From contig JBCBKP010000026.1 of the NCBI GenBank assembly GCA_038521625.1, positions 1 through 46,676 of the forward strand: a DNA stretch of 46,676 bases, written 5' to 3'. A program made the translations under genes and the position numbers. The DNA comes from JBCBKP01 sp038521625 (GTDB lineage Bacteria; Planctomycetota; Phycisphaerae; Phycisphaerales; UBA1924). The stretch's first letter is position 1, and each line of letters opens with the position of its first letter. The notes under the pieces were generated by a model, which saw only the letters and a list, made by a program, of their open reading frames with translations, did no database searches and was not told the origin of the DNA. Below are positions 17,010-25,490 of this stretch, in pieces.

Positions 17010-18073
17010 CGACCGCGCCCTCGCAGGCCTATTCGACCAACTCGAGCCTCTCGGATCTTGCCCGCTGGCTCGGCGGGCGGAACTCCGTCGCCGTCATCAC
17101 GCACGCCAAGCCCGACGGCGACGCGATCGGATCGACGATCGCGGCCGCCCGCGCCATCAACATCGCCGCGGGTGGGTCGGGCGACGGCTTCGGCGGCGTC
17201 GCGTCCAAGGCGGAGGTCTGGTTCGCCGGGCCGATGCCGCCCTGGGCCGGGGCGATCGTGCAGAACACGCGGACGAGGCCGATCGGCGCGGACCACGACC
17301 CGCCCGGCCTCGATCCCGACGCGATCCTTGTGACCGACACCGGGGCCTGGTCGCAGCTTGCGGACTACAGGGCCTGGCTCGAGTCGAACGCCGACCGCGT
17401 CGCGATCATCGATCACCACCTCAGGGGCGACGCCGAGATCGGGAGCCGGCGTGTGATCGAGCCGTCGGCCGCGGCGGCGTGCGAGCTGGTCGCCGATCTC
17501 TGCCGAGAGCTCTTGGGCGTGCGGTCGTGCGCCGAGCTCCCGCGCGAGGTCGCCGAGCCGCTTTATCTCGGCCTCGCCACCGACACGGGCTGGTTCAAGC
17601 ACTCGAACGTGACGCCGGCGACGCTGCGTCTCGCCGCCGACCTGCTCGAGACCGGGCTCGACCACGAGCGTCTTTTCGAGACGGTCGAGCAGCGCGACCG
17701 ACCCGCGCGGATGCTGCTCCTGGCCCGGGCCCTCGCCTCGCTCGAGTACCACAACGACGAGACGCTCGCCCTGATGACGCTGACGCAGAAGGACTTCGTC
17801 GAGACCGGGGCCTCGCAGGGCGACTCGGGCGGCTTCCTCGACATCGTGCGCAGCGTGGCGTCGGTCCGCGTTGCGGCGCTTCTGACGGAGCTCGGTTCCG
17901 GCGACGACGCGAGGACCAAGCTCAGCCTCCGCAGCAAGGGCGGCCCCGACATGGTCGACGTCAACGCGGTCGCCGCCGCGCTCGGCGGCGGCGGGCCCGC
18001 CCAGGCCGCGGGCGCTCGGATGGCCATGCCCCTCACCGAGGCGCGGGAGAAGGTCCTCGGGGCGCTCTCGTGA
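17006..18073 (+). CDS. DHH-family phosphoesterase (NrnA-like)
   Basis: A 355-residue DHH/DHHA1 protein. The N-terminal motif THAKPDGDAIGS is at 32-43, the DHH motif at 136-138 (IIDHHLRG) and the DHHA1 signature GGGGPAQAAG near 328-337. This architecture fits bifunctional oligoribonuclease/pAp phosphatase (NrnA), which degrades nano-RNA and cyclic-dinucleotide products. It starts with GTG overlapping the ribF stop by four bases and ends overlapping the methyltransferase start. In many bacteria nrnA-like genes lie near ribF, so the neighbourhood is ordinary. Confidence 0.9.
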   Translation: MTTAPSQAYSTNSSLSDLARWLGGRNSVAVITHAKPDGDAIGSTIAAARAINIAAGGSGDGFGGVASKAEVWFAGPMPPWAGAIVQNTRTRPIGADHDPPGLDPDAILVTDTGAWSQLADYRAWLESNADRVAIIDHHLRGDAEIGSRRVIEPSAAAACELVADLCRELLGVRSCAELPREVAEPLYLGLATDTGWFKHSNVTPATLRLAADLLETGLDHERLFETVEQRDRPARMLLLARALASLEYHNDETLALMTLTQKDFVETGASQGDSGGFLDIVRSVASVRVAALLTELGSGDDARTKLSLRSKGGPDMVDVNAVAAALGGGGPAQAAGARMAMPLTEAREKVLGALS

Positions 18074-19008
18074 GCGGCCCCGCCCGCAAGAAGCCATCCC
18101 GAAAGAAAGTGCCCCGGAAGAAGGCCGTCGCAAGCAAGCCCGCCACCGATCGGGCGGCGCGCAAGAAGTCGGCTCTGCGGCGCCCGACCGACGCCCCGCG
18201 GACACGCCCGGGCAAGCGCCCGCGGCTCGGCGTCTTCACGACCACGCTCTGGGAGTATCCCAGCCAGCATTACGACAGCCCGAACCTGCCCGCGACCGAC
18301 GCCGCCTCGCGGTTCCAGGGCGACAAGGACTACGCCGGCGCCACGCCGAGCTGGGTGATCTGGCAGCTGCTGCAGCGGTACACAAAGCCGGGCGACCGCG
18401 TCCTCGACCCCATGTGCGGGAGCGGCACGACGCTCGACGTCTGCAAGGACCTGGACCGGCGCGGCAAGGGGTTCGACCTCGCCCCGACCCGCGACGACAT
18501 CGAGCAGGCCGACGCGCGCGAGCTCCCGCTATCGGGCGGGGTCGCGGACTTCGTCTTCCTCGACCCACCGTACTCCACGCACATCGATTACTCCGACGAC
18601 CCGCGCTGCATCGGCAAGCTCGACGCCGGTGAACGGGACGACTCGTACAAGCCCCACCGCCCGGATCAGCCGCCGGAGCAGATCGGCGCCGCGTACTACG
18701 AGGCCATGGAAGAGGTCATCTCGGAGATGCACCGCGTCCTGAAGGACAAGCACTACGCGGCCATCTACGTCTCCGACTCGTTTCGAAAGTCGAAGGGCAA
18801 GAAGGGCCAGGGCCTGCTCATGCCGATCGGATTCGAGCTATTCTCGATCGCGCGCGACTACCTCGTGCCGGTGGACATCGTCGGGGTCGTGCGCCACAAC
18901 GCGAAGCTGGAGCGCGGCAACTGGCACAAGGCCGCAGAAGAGCAGAATTTCTTCCTGCGCGGCTTCAACTACCTGCTGATTTTCCGGAAGGACGACGGGG
19001 CGATGTAG
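18070..19008 (+). CDS. Orphan DPPY-type nucleic-acid methyltransferase with basic N-terminal tail
   Basis: A 312-residue SAM-dependent methyltransferase of the N4-cytosine/N6-adenine type. The SAM motif DPMCGSGTT is at 113-121 and the catalytic motif LDPPYS at 164-169. Residues 1-52 form a Lys/Arg-rich tail unlike the rest of the protein, probably disordered and able to bind nucleic acid. It starts in a GTGA overlap with the DHH gene. The frame is open far upstream through the overlapping genes, but that part is out of frame with them and is not coding. No restriction endonuclease is near. Whether it modifies DNA or RNA is not decided by sequence. Confidence 0.85.
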   Translation: MSGPARKKPSRKKVPRKKAVASKPATDRAARKKSALRRPTDAPRTRPGKRPRLGVFTTTLWEYPSQHYDSPNLPATDAASRFQGDKDYAGATPSWVIWQLLQRYTKPGDRVLDPMCGSGTTLDVCKDLDRRGKGFDLAPTRDDIEQADARELPLSGGVADFVFLDPPYSTHIDYSDDPRCIGKLDAGERDDSYKPHRPDQPPEQIGAAYYEAMEEVISEMHRVLKDKHYAAIYVSDSFRKSKGKKGQGLLMPIGFELFSIARDYLVPVDIVGVVRHNAKLERGNWHKAAEEQNFFLRGFNYLLIFRKDDGAM

Positions 19009-19052
19009 CGCCGAAGATGTGGCGCCGCGGATCTGCAGCAGGCGACGTCGCG

Positions 19053-19490
19053 TCAGAGTTCGACCGACGGCCCGGACCCGTCCCGGTCCTCGAACGCGCC
19101 GCGGACCTTGGCGAACATCTTCAGGAACCGGTCGCGGGCCTCCGGCGGCATCGCCTGGGCCGCCTCGGCCACGCTCTCGCTGTCGATCCGAGCCCGGCGC
19201 GGGGCATCGCCCTCGACCCGGCGAGCGGTCGCCCCGGGCTCCTCGCTCAGCATCTCGGGGGCCTCTTCGATCAGGTCCGCGATCTTGCGGAGCATCTCGG
19301 CCGCCATCGGCGGCGACACCCCGTGGCCCACGATCGCCCGGACGGGCGTGAGATCGTCGGTCGAGCGCTCGGCGTAGAACACCGTGCCGCCGACGACGTG
19401 CCCGTCGCTATCGGCGGCGGGGTGGTCCTGCCGGTCGTGGGTCTCCGCGTTGGTCGCCGCGTAGTACACGACGGGAAGGCGATCTCGCAT
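19053..19490 (-). CDS. Hypothetical protein (145 aa)
   Basis: I do not recognise this protein. It lacks a signal peptide or membrane helices. An N-terminal beta-like part is followed by a helical, acidic middle, and the C-terminus contains another helical stretch (EAAQAMPPEARDRFLKMFA). It follows mnmA by nine bases, so it may be in that operon. Two adjacent ATG codons occur (19493 and 19490). The second lies six bases from a TAGAAT box that includes the mnmA stop codon. Confidence 0.65.
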   Translation of the reverse strand: MRDRLPVVYYAATNAETHDRQDHPAADSDGHVVGGTVFYAERSTDDLTPVRAIVGHGVSPPMAAEMLRKIADLIEEAPEMLSEEPGATARRVEGDAPRRARIDSESVAEAAQAMPPEARDRFLKMFAKVRGAFEDRDGSGPSVEL

Positions 19491-19496
19491 CATCCC

Positions 19497-19502
19497 ATTC
19501 TA
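19497..19502 (-). promoter_or_regulatory. -10-like TAGAAT at mnmA stop
   Basis: TAGAAT includes the TAG stop of mnmA and ends six bases before the ATG at 19490. It could be a separate promoter or a coincidence of the stop codon. Confidence 0.35.
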
Positions 19503-20708
19503 CGGGGTCAGAGCGGACACGCTGCGGATCCACCCGCCCCCGAGCACCAGATCGGGCTCGTCGCGCCCGTACAGAACCACCGCCTGGCCCGGCGCGACCC
19601 CGTGCAGCGGCTCATCGAAGTCGACCGAGAATCCGCCCGGACGCCCGCTCGGTCCGGGAACCGGGTCCGGATCAAGCACCAGGACCCGCGCGGGGACCGC
19701 CGACCCGTTGTACCGGCACCGCGCCAGCACCGGGGTCTCGTCCGCGGGCGGCTCGACCAGCCAGTTCGCCTCGTTCGCGAGCAGCGACCCCACCGCCAGC
19801 CGCTCCTTCGGCCCGACGGTCACGGTGTTCCGGCGGACGTCCTTCTCGATGACGTAGACGGGGTAGCCGAGCGCCACACCCACGCCGCGGCGCTGCCCGA
19901 CCGTGAAGCGGTGCTGCCCGCCGTGCTCGCCGACGACGTTGCCCTCCGGATCGAGCACCTCGCCGCGCTCCGCCAGCTCCGGCCGCCGGCGCTCGACCAG
20001 CCCGGCGTAGTCCTGGTCGGGGACGAAGCAGATCTCCTGGCTGTCCGGCTTGTCGAAGACCGGCAGCCCGCGCCGCTCGGCCATCGCGCGCACGGCCGGC
20101 TTCTCGAACCAGCCGATCGGGAGCAGCATCTCGCGTAATCGCTCGCGCGAGGCCCCGAACAGCACGTAGCTCTGGTCCTTCGACCGATCGACACCCGTCC
20201 GCAGCTCCGGCCCGCCCGGGGCATCGACGACCCGGGCGTAGTGCCCGCTGGCGACGACCTCGGCGCCGACCTGCTGCGCGTACTCGTGCAGCTTGCCGAA
20301 CTTCAGCCAGTCGTTGCAGCGCACGCACGGGTTCGGCGTCCGGCCATCGGCGTACTCGGCCACGAAATAGTCGATGATCCGCCCGAACTCCTTCTTGAAG
20401 TTGCAGACGTAGAGCGGGATGCCCAGATGCGCGGCGACCAGGCGGGCGTCCGCCGCGTCGTTGATCGAGCAGCAGCCCTGGTGGCCGATCTTGACCTTCG
20501 ACGGGTCGCAGCTCACCCCGGCCGAATCGAACGGCTGGAGCTCGTCGAGCGTCTCGCCGGGCGAGCCGAGCCGCATGAAGCACCCGACGACGTCCCAGCC
20601 GGCCTCGACCAGCAGCGCGGCCGCGACCGACGAATCGACGCCGCCGGACATCGCGACCAGGGCCTTGCGGCCCTCGCCCCTGGGAATGTGCTGGATCGGA
20701 TCGGGCAC
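19500..20708 (-). CDS. mnmA: tRNA-specific 2-thiouridylase MnmA
   Basis: Thiolates U34 of Lys, Glu and Gln tRNAs. The PP-loop SGGVDSS is at 21-27 and ASGHYAR marks the ATP site. The two catalytic cysteines are in NPCVRCN and EICFVPD. The length of 402 residues is typical. The GTG at 20708 is preferred over the TTG at 20714, because the -10-like TAGCGT overlaps the TTG and ends five bases before the GTG. The gene stands downstream of a zinc-ribbon membrane protein on the same strand. Confidence 0.95.
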   Translation of the reverse strand: MPDPIQHIPRGEGRKALVAMSGGVDSSVAAALLVEAGWDVVGCFMRLGSPGETLDELQPFDSAGVSCDPSKVKIGHQGCCSINDAADARLVAAHLGIPLYVCNFKKEFGRIIDYFVAEYADGRTPNPCVRCNDWLKFGKLHEYAQQVGAEVVASGHYARVVDAPGGPELRTGVDRSKDQSYVLFGASRERLREMLLPIGWFEKPAVRAMAERRGLPVFDKPDSQEICFVPDQDYAGLVERRRPELAERGEVLDPEGNVVGEHGGQHRFTVGQRRGVGVALGYPVYVIEKDVRRNTVTVGPKERLAVGSLLANEANWLVEPPADETPVLARCRYNGSAVPARVLVLDPDPVPGPSGRPGGFSVDFDEPLHGVAPGQAVVLYGRDEPDLVLGGGWIRSVSALTP

Positions 20709-20713
20709 GCACA

Positions 20714-20719
20714 ACGCTA
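20714..20719 (-). promoter_or_regulatory. -10-like TAGCGT, leaderless mnmA start
   Basis: TAGCGT ends five bases before the GTG at 20708 and overlaps the alternative TTG start, favouring the GTG. Confidence 0.5.
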
Positions 20720-20738
20720 GAGCGCGTTCGCGTCCGCT

Positions 20739-21830
20739 TCAGTCCTCGCCCTCGAGAGCGTAGGGATTCGGCTGCTTCTCGGGTTTCTCGGGCTCGGGCT
20801 CGTCGCGGAGCTGCTGGGGGACGTTGTCGCCCGCCAGCGGGATCGCCGGCTCCTCGCCGGTCATCTCGGCCGCGCGGCGGCTGCTGATCCGCCCCGCGAC
20901 CCAGTTGCCGCTCGCCCGCTGCTCCTCGATCGAGGGCGCGTTGATCTGGTCCGCGATCTGGGCCTCGCGCTGCGCCTCCTCGATGGCGGCTTGTTGCTCC
21001 GCCTCGGCCCGCCGGATGGCCATGCGTTCGGCCCGCCGCTCGATCGCCTTCGAGTTGCTCAGCGCCCACATCGCCGACTGCACCAGCTGCAGCAGCCCGA
21101 GGTAGAACACGACGATCGACACGAACGTCGCCAGGCCCGAGAGGATCGCGATCCAGAGCGCGATCCCGAGCCCGAACTCGTAGGCGACCAGGGAGCCCGC
21201 GAACAGGGTGCCGGGGACCGCGAGCGTCCAGGCCACGCCGCGGAGCCGGTCCCCCGTGCGCGACTCGCTCGACCAGTCGGCGAGCGCCGCCAGATACAGG
21301 CAGAACGGGATCAGCGAGAATACCCACGCGACGTTGAGCACGGCGCCGACGATCGCCAGCCAGGCCGGCGCCCCGAAACCCGCGCCGACCGAGAGCCCCC
21401 AGGCGGCGATCGGCATCGCCTGGGTGATGCGGATCGCGAGGCGGAGCTTCTCGGAATCCAGCGCCGCGTCGGCCAGGGTCGACTCGCTCCGCGGTCGCTT
21501 CACCGTCACGATGAACGCCCCGACCGGCCAGCCGAGAGCGCCCGCGATCATCACGATGGCGCCGATGAAGAATACGAACGGACCGCCGAAGATCGCCGCG
21601 ACGCTCAGAACAAGACCCGCGAGCGGCAGATTCAGAAGCACCAGACCGAGGATCAGGAGCTTCAGGTACCAGCGCGGGGCGTCGGTCAGGCTGTCGCCCA
21701 GCCTCGATCGCTCGCGCTTGCTCGCGATCGGCGTGCCGCACTCGGGGCACACGCCGCCGATCGAGAGACCGCGCAGGTTGTACCCGCACCTCACGCACGC
21801 GCGGTCGGCCTGGATCACCATCCCGCTCAT
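20739..21830 (-). CDS. Zinc-ribbon multi-span membrane protein (363 aa)
   Basis: Residues 12-31 form a zinc ribbon (C12, C15, C28, C31; CVRCGYNL and CPECG). At least six hydrophobic helices follow, from about residue 55 to 250. The C-terminal third is a charged, Glu/Gln/Ala-rich cytoplasmic tail with coiled-coil character. The function is unknown; the fold suggests a membrane scaffold or transporter-associated protein. The ATG at 21830 has a TAGGCT box six bases upstream. It is one of two adjacent zinc-ribbon membrane genes here. Confidence 0.8.
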   Translation of the reverse strand: MSGMVIQADRACVRCGYNLRGLSIGGVCPECGTPIASKRERSRLGDSLTDAPRWYLKLLILGLVLLNLPLAGLVLSVAAIFGGPFVFFIGAIVMIAGALGWPVGAFIVTVKRPRSESTLADAALDSEKLRLAIRITQAMPIAAWGLSVGAGFGAPAWLAIVGAVLNVAWVFSLIPFCLYLAALADWSSESRTGDRLRGVAWTLAVPGTLFAGSLVAYEFGLGIALWIAILSGLATFVSIVVFYLGLLQLVQSAMWALSNSKAIERRAERMAIRRAEAEQQAAIEEAQREAQIADQINAPSIEEQRASGNWVAGRISSRRAAEMTGEEPAIPLAGDNVPQQLRDEPEPEKPEKQPNPYALEGED

Positions 21831-21836
21831 CGAGGC

Positions 21837-21842
21837 AGCCTA
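21837..21842 (-). promoter_or_regulatory. -10-like TAGGCT, leaderless start at 21830
   Basis: TAGGCT ends six bases before the ATG at 21830; no Shine-Dalgarno sequence is seen. Confidence 0.55.
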
Positions 21843-21876
21843 CCGGACACCCCCACCCGGGCTGCGGCCCGCCCGC

Positions 21877-22686
21877 TCAGTGCGGCCCGGAGGGCGAGGA
21901 GACCCCCTCGCTCAGGGCCTCCGAGAGCCGCGCCAGCAGCGTCACGTTCGCCGCCAGCCACACCGCCGCCCCGCCGAACCACAGCGGCAGCGCGAAGCAG
22001 AACGGGGGGAACAACGCGATGTGCAGGATCAGCCCGCCCACGACGATCAGCGCCACGCCCGTCAGCGTCACGGCCACGCCGCCGAGCCCGGAGACCAACG
22101 CCAGCTTCTCGAGCCCCGGATCGTTCAGCCGGCGGGCGAACCCGCGGAGCATCCAGGAGGCCGCGGCGTGACGGGCGGTCCAGATCAGCACGAGACCAAC
22201 GACGACCCCGCCGGCGACATAGTCCGCCGAGGCGAACGGGATCACCGCGTGCCAGACGTAGCCGTCGAGCACCGCGAAGAGCGCGGCGACGTGGGCCGCG
22301 AGCGACAGGCCCGTCAGGAGCCGTGCGACGAACGAGACGAGCGAGCTGCCCGCGACGGCCCCGGCGCCGGTCAGGCGGAACCAGCCCGCGGTCTCGATCA
22401 GCGCCCCCACCATCGGAACTGGGTAGAGCACCAGCCCGAGCCACGCGAGCCGGGCGCCGCGCGCGAGCACGCGCCGCACCGCCTCACCCTTGGCGTCGAT
22501 GAGCCACGACATCCCGACCGCCTCGCCGATCGGCGTGCCGCACTCAGGGCAGGAACGCCCGCGCTCCAGCACGATCCCGGTCAGGTCGTACCCGCAGCGC
22601 AGGCACCGTCGGGAGCGCCGCGGCCTCGCGGGCTCCTTCGAGCGACCGGTCGCGATCACACGCGGCTCGCTTTCGGCGCCGCTCAC
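21877..22686 (-). CDS. Zinc-ribbon multi-span membrane protein (269 aa)
   Basis: The zinc ribbon has C28, C31, C46 and C49 (CLRCGYDL and CPECG), behind a basic N-terminus. About five membrane helices follow, from residue 75 to 255. It resembles the neighbouring 363-residue protein in layout, not closely in sequence. The GTG start overlaps the purQ stop in a GTGA, so purQ and this gene are translationally coupled, although a direct link with purine synthesis is not obvious. The frame continues upstream inside purQ without meaning. Confidence 0.78.
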   Translation of the reverse strand: MSGAESEPRVIATGRSKEPARPRRSRRCLRCGYDLTGIVLERGRSCPECGTPIGEAVGMSWLIDAKGEAVRRVLARGARLAWLGLVLYPVPMVGALIETAGWFRLTGAGAVAGSSLVSFVARLLTGLSLAAHVAALFAVLDGYVWHAVIPFASADYVAGGVVVGLVLIWTARHAAASWMLRGFARRLNDPGLEKLALVSGLGGVAVTLTGVALIVVGGLILHIALFPPFCFALPLWFGGAAVWLAANVTLLARLSEALSEGVSSPSGPH

Positions 22687-23474
22687 GCCGTCGCCGGCTC
22701 CGGGTTCGTGACCGACCCGACCGCCGAACGGAACATCCGCAGGCCCGGCGTCTCGCCGTCCGACGCTTCGCCCGCGGGGTGGCGGTTCCACTCGAGGAAC
22801 CGCTCGGGGTGCGGCATGAGCCCGAAGACCCGCCCGCTCTCGTCACACACGCCCGCGATCCGGCGTTGAGAGCCGTTCACGTCCTCGGCATAACGGAGCG
22901 CGACGTGTCCGCCCGACTCGAGCGCATCGAGCGTCCGCTCGTCGCGTGCGATCAGCCGGCCCTCGGCGTGCGCGATGGGAAGGTCGAACGCGAGACCCTC
23001 CAGGCCCCTCGTCCAGACGCACGCGCTCGGGGCCGCGGCCTCGACCCGGACCCAGCGATCTATGAATGTCGCCGACGCGTTGTCGACGAGCGCGAGCGTC
23101 GGAGCGGGCGGCCGATCGCCCGGGCGTTCGCCTCTCATCGGACCGGGGAGCAGCCCGAGCTGGACGAGCACCTGGAACCCGTTGCAGACCCCGATCATCG
23201 GCGTTCCCCGCTCCACGGCGGACCGGAGCGCCGGCCACAGCTTCTCGCGGAGACGCGCCGCGAGCAGCCGACCGGACGCGACGTCGTCGCCGTAGCTGAA
23301 CCCGCCCGGGAACCCGATCAGCGCGGCCCGGTCGACCGGAGCGGGGTCGCGGACGAGCGCATCGACGTGCGAGAGCTCCGCGACCGCGCCGGCGGCCTCG
23401 AACGCGCGGCACATCTCCGCGTCGCAGTTCGTGCCCGCCGTCCGTATCACCAGGGCGCGTGGGGCTCGGTCCAT
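22683..23474 (-). CDS. purQ: Phosphoribosylformylglycinamidine synthase subunit PurQ
   Basis: The glutaminase subunit of FGAM synthase in purine synthesis. The class I glutamine amidotransferase features are GFPGGFSYGDD (54-64), the nucleophile Cys97 in IGVCNGFQ and the catalytic His/Glu in PHPERF near the C-terminus. The length is 263 residues. The ATG at 23474 is chosen over an upstream TTG, as a TAGATT box ends five bases before it. No purL or purS lies in the window. It is divergent from the DUF1015 gene. Confidence 0.95.
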   Translation of the reverse strand: MDRAPRALVIRTAGTNCDAEMCRAFEAAGAVAELSHVDALVRDPAPVDRAALIGFPGGFSYGDDVASGRLLAARLREKLWPALRSAVERGTPMIGVCNGFQVLVQLGLLPGPMRGERPGDRPPAPTLALVDNASATFIDRWVRVEAAAPSACVWTRGLEGLAFDLPIAHAEGRLIARDERTLDALESGGHVALRYAEDVNGSQRRIAGVCDESGRVFGLMPHPERFLEWNRHPAGEASDGETPGLRMFRSAVGSVTNPEPATA

Positions 23475-23479
23475 GACCA

Positions 23480-23485
23480 AATCTA
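23480..23485 (-). promoter_or_regulatory. -10-like TAGATT, leaderless purQ start
   Basis: TAGATT-tggtc-ATG places the hexamer five bases before the purQ start. It overlaps the upstream side of the divergent DUF1015 promoter. Confidence 0.55.
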
Positions 23486-23495
23486 GCCGGTCGGA

Positions 23496-23501
23496 TAGAC
23501 T
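23496..23501 (+). promoter_or_regulatory. -10-like TAGACT for DUF1015 gene
   Basis: GGATAGACT lies 49 bases before the ATG at 23551, whose leader carries an AGAGGA Shine-Dalgarno sequence. This is an ordinary leadered promoter back to back with that of purQ. Confidence 0.45.
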
Positions 23502-23550
23502 CGCGCGGGGCCTTCGCCGCCCGTCCCTGACTCCTACGAGAGGATCCGTG

Positions 23551-24897
23551 ATGCCCGCCGTCTACCCGTTCAAGGCGATCCACTACCCCGCCGGCGACGT
23601 GAGCCGAAAGGTCGCCCCGCCCTACGACGTCCTCGACCTCGCCGGACGCGACGCGCTCGCGGCGGCCGACGACGCGAACATCGTCTCGATCGATCTGCCG
23701 CACGTGCCCGCCAAGGAGCTCGGCCCGCCCGCGGCGTACTCGGGCGCCGCGGCCAAGCTCGAGACCCTGCTCGCCTCCGGCCAGCTCCTTCGCCGCGAGA
23801 CGCCGGCGATGTTCGCCTACCGCCAGAGCTTCGAGGCCGAGGGCAAGACCTACCGCCGCTCGGGCATGGCCTGCACGCTCGACAACATCGACTTCGGGCC
23901 GCGCGACGGGGGCGGCGTGCTCCCGCACGAGCAGACCTTCAGCGGGCCGAAGGAAGACCGGATGGCCCTCATGAAGGCGACCGCCTGCCAGACCTCGCCG
24001 ATCTTCGGTCTGCACGCCGACGAGCAGGGCTCCGCGACGCGGGTCGTCCAGACCGTGTGCGAGTCGCGCCCGGCCGATCTGACGGCCGATCTCGGCGACG
24101 GCGTGGTGCACGAGGTCTGGGCGATCGACGACGAAACCACGATCAACGCGTACCGTGACGCGCTCGCGGGCGAGGACGTCTTCATCGCCGACGGCCATCA
24201 CCGGTACACGACCCAGCTCAATTACCTCAAGAGCCTCGCCCAGGGCGGCAAGGACATCCCGCCCGACCACCCGGCGCGCCGGACGATGTTCGTGCTCGTC
24301 GGCATGTCCGACCCGGGGCTCTACATCGGCCCGACCCACCGCGTGCTCGGGGGCATGAGCGGGTACTCGATCGAGGCGTTCCAAGAGGCCGCCGCCGGGC
24401 TGCTCGATATCGAGCCGTGCGACAACGACCCAATGAACTTCGACCACGAGATCGAGCGTGTCGCGAGCAAGACCGGCCGCAACACGGTCGGCCTGATGGA
24501 CTTCGCCACCGGGCTGTGCTTCTGCGCCTCTCCGTCGGTCGACGACCCGCTCTCGGACGACTTCGCCGACCGCGACGAGTCGTGGCGCCGACTCGACGTC
24601 GCGATCGTGCAGCACCTGATCGTCGATCAGGTCTGCAAGGCGCAGCTCAACGAAGGGAGCGACGTCAAGTGGGCGTTCCCGCACTCGATCCCGGAGGTCA
24701 TCGAGATCGGACGCGGCAAAGAGACGGGCGCCGGGGGCGGTTCGGGCTTCGCCCAGCTCGCCGTCGTCGTTCGTCCGACGCCGCTGGAAGCCGTGCGCGA
24801 CGTGAGCAAGGCCGGGGAGCTGATGCCGCAGAAGTCGACGTTCTTCTACCCGAAGCTCGCGACCGGTCTGTTCCTCAACCCGCTCTCGGACGGCTAG
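23551..24897 (+). CDS. DUF1015 family protein
   Basis: A 448-residue member of DUF1015 (PF06245), with the N-terminal P-F-K/R-A-I-x-Y and P-P-Y-D-V signatures and the DGHHRY motif near residues 211-216. The role is unknown; in other bacteria the family is sometimes found near serine-pathway genes and has been discussed as a kinase-like protein. The ATG at 23551 has AGAGGA nine bases upstream; the upstream extension of the frame is not part of the family. It is divergent from purQ. Confidence 0.9.
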   Translation: MPAVYPFKAIHYPAGDVSRKVAPPYDVLDLAGRDALAAADDANIVSIDLPHVPAKELGPPAAYSGAAAKLETLLASGQLLRRETPAMFAYRQSFEAEGKTYRRSGMACTLDNIDFGPRDGGGVLPHEQTFSGPKEDRMALMKATACQTSPIFGLHADEQGSATRVVQTVCESRPADLTADLGDGVVHEVWAIDDETTINAYRDALAGEDVFIADGHHRYTTQLNYLKSLAQGGKDIPPDHPARRTMFVLVGMSDPGLYIGPTHRVLGGMSGYSIEAFQEAAAGLLDIEPCDNDPMNFDHEIERVASKTGRNTVGLMDFATGLCFCASPSVDDPLSDDFADRDESWRRLDVAIVQHLIVDQVCKAQLNEGSDVKWAFPHSIPEVIEIGRGKETGAGGGSGFAQLAVVVRPTPLEAVRDVSKAGELMPQKSTFFYPKLATGLFLNPLSDG

Positions 24898-24910
24898 GAG
24901 TCCGCCCGCT

Positions 24911-25372
24911 CTACTCCGTGGCCTCGCGGAGGAACTCGAGGAAATGGTCGGTCGAGACGACGCCCTCGGCGGCCGAGACGATCTTGCCGTCCCGGATGAC
25001 GAACGTCGTCGGGAACGCCCGCACCGGGAGCTTCGCGATGTCGGGTCGCGAGGCGCTCTCCTCGAGATAGACCGGGATCATCTCGGCGCTCGCGAACTCG
25101 ACGACCCGGGCATCGACCAGCGCGTTCTTCTTCATCACCTGGCAGGGGCCGCACCAGTCGGCTGTGACGAACGCGAGCACAGGCTTCCCCGTCGCCTCGC
25201 TCTCCGCCATCGCCTCGTCCAGAAGCGACGTCTCCATCGTCTCCGAGGCCGTCGGCGTGACCTGGAACATCGAGGGCCTCTCCGCGACGCCGCCCTGCAG
25301 CAGCCGCGTCGCGATCAGCACGACCGCAAACGAAACGAAGACCGTGGTGATCAGCAAGGACGCAGACTTCAT
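24911..25372 (-). CDS. Membrane-anchored thioredoxin-like protein
   Basis: A 153-residue thioredoxin-fold protein. An N-terminal signal anchor (about 4-26) should place the domain outside the cytoplasmic membrane. The active site is W73-C74-G75-P76-C77, and the cis-Pro region FPTTF follows. It is likely a periplasmic thiol reductase. It lies downstream of the CNNM genes on the same strand after a 118-bp gap that holds a TAGGGT about 50 bases from the start, so it may have its own promoter. Confidence 0.88.
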   Translation of the reverse strand: MKSASLLITTVFVSFAVVLIATRLLQGGVAERPSMFQVTPTASETMETSLLDEAMAESEATGKPVLAFVTADWCGPCQVMKKNALVDARVVEFASAEMIPVYLEESASRPDIAKLPVRAFPTTFVIRDGKIVSAAEGVVSTDHFLEFLREATE

Positions 25373-25490
25373 CGGAGACCCCCAAGAACGCGAATTGGCA
25401 CGCCAACAGGCACGCCGCCGCGGCGGACCCTACCACCGACCCGAACCAGCGGTGCCAACGCCGTGCCGCATCGAGCTATTCCGCCGTTGG
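25373..25490. other. Gap between CNNM gene and thioredoxin gene
   Basis: A 118-bp stretch holding a minus-strand TAGGGT that could serve as -10 for the thioredoxin gene. No terminator hairpin or small gene is evident. Confidence 0.3.

Noticed and set aside
16432..18069. Upstream extension of the methyltransferase frame
   Set aside because: It overlaps ribF and the DHH gene out of frame and is Arg/Ser/Pro low-complexity. The GTG at 18070 is the sensible start.
18070..19008. Restriction-modification system
   Set aside because: No endonuclease, specificity subunit or other defence gene is next to the methyltransferase.
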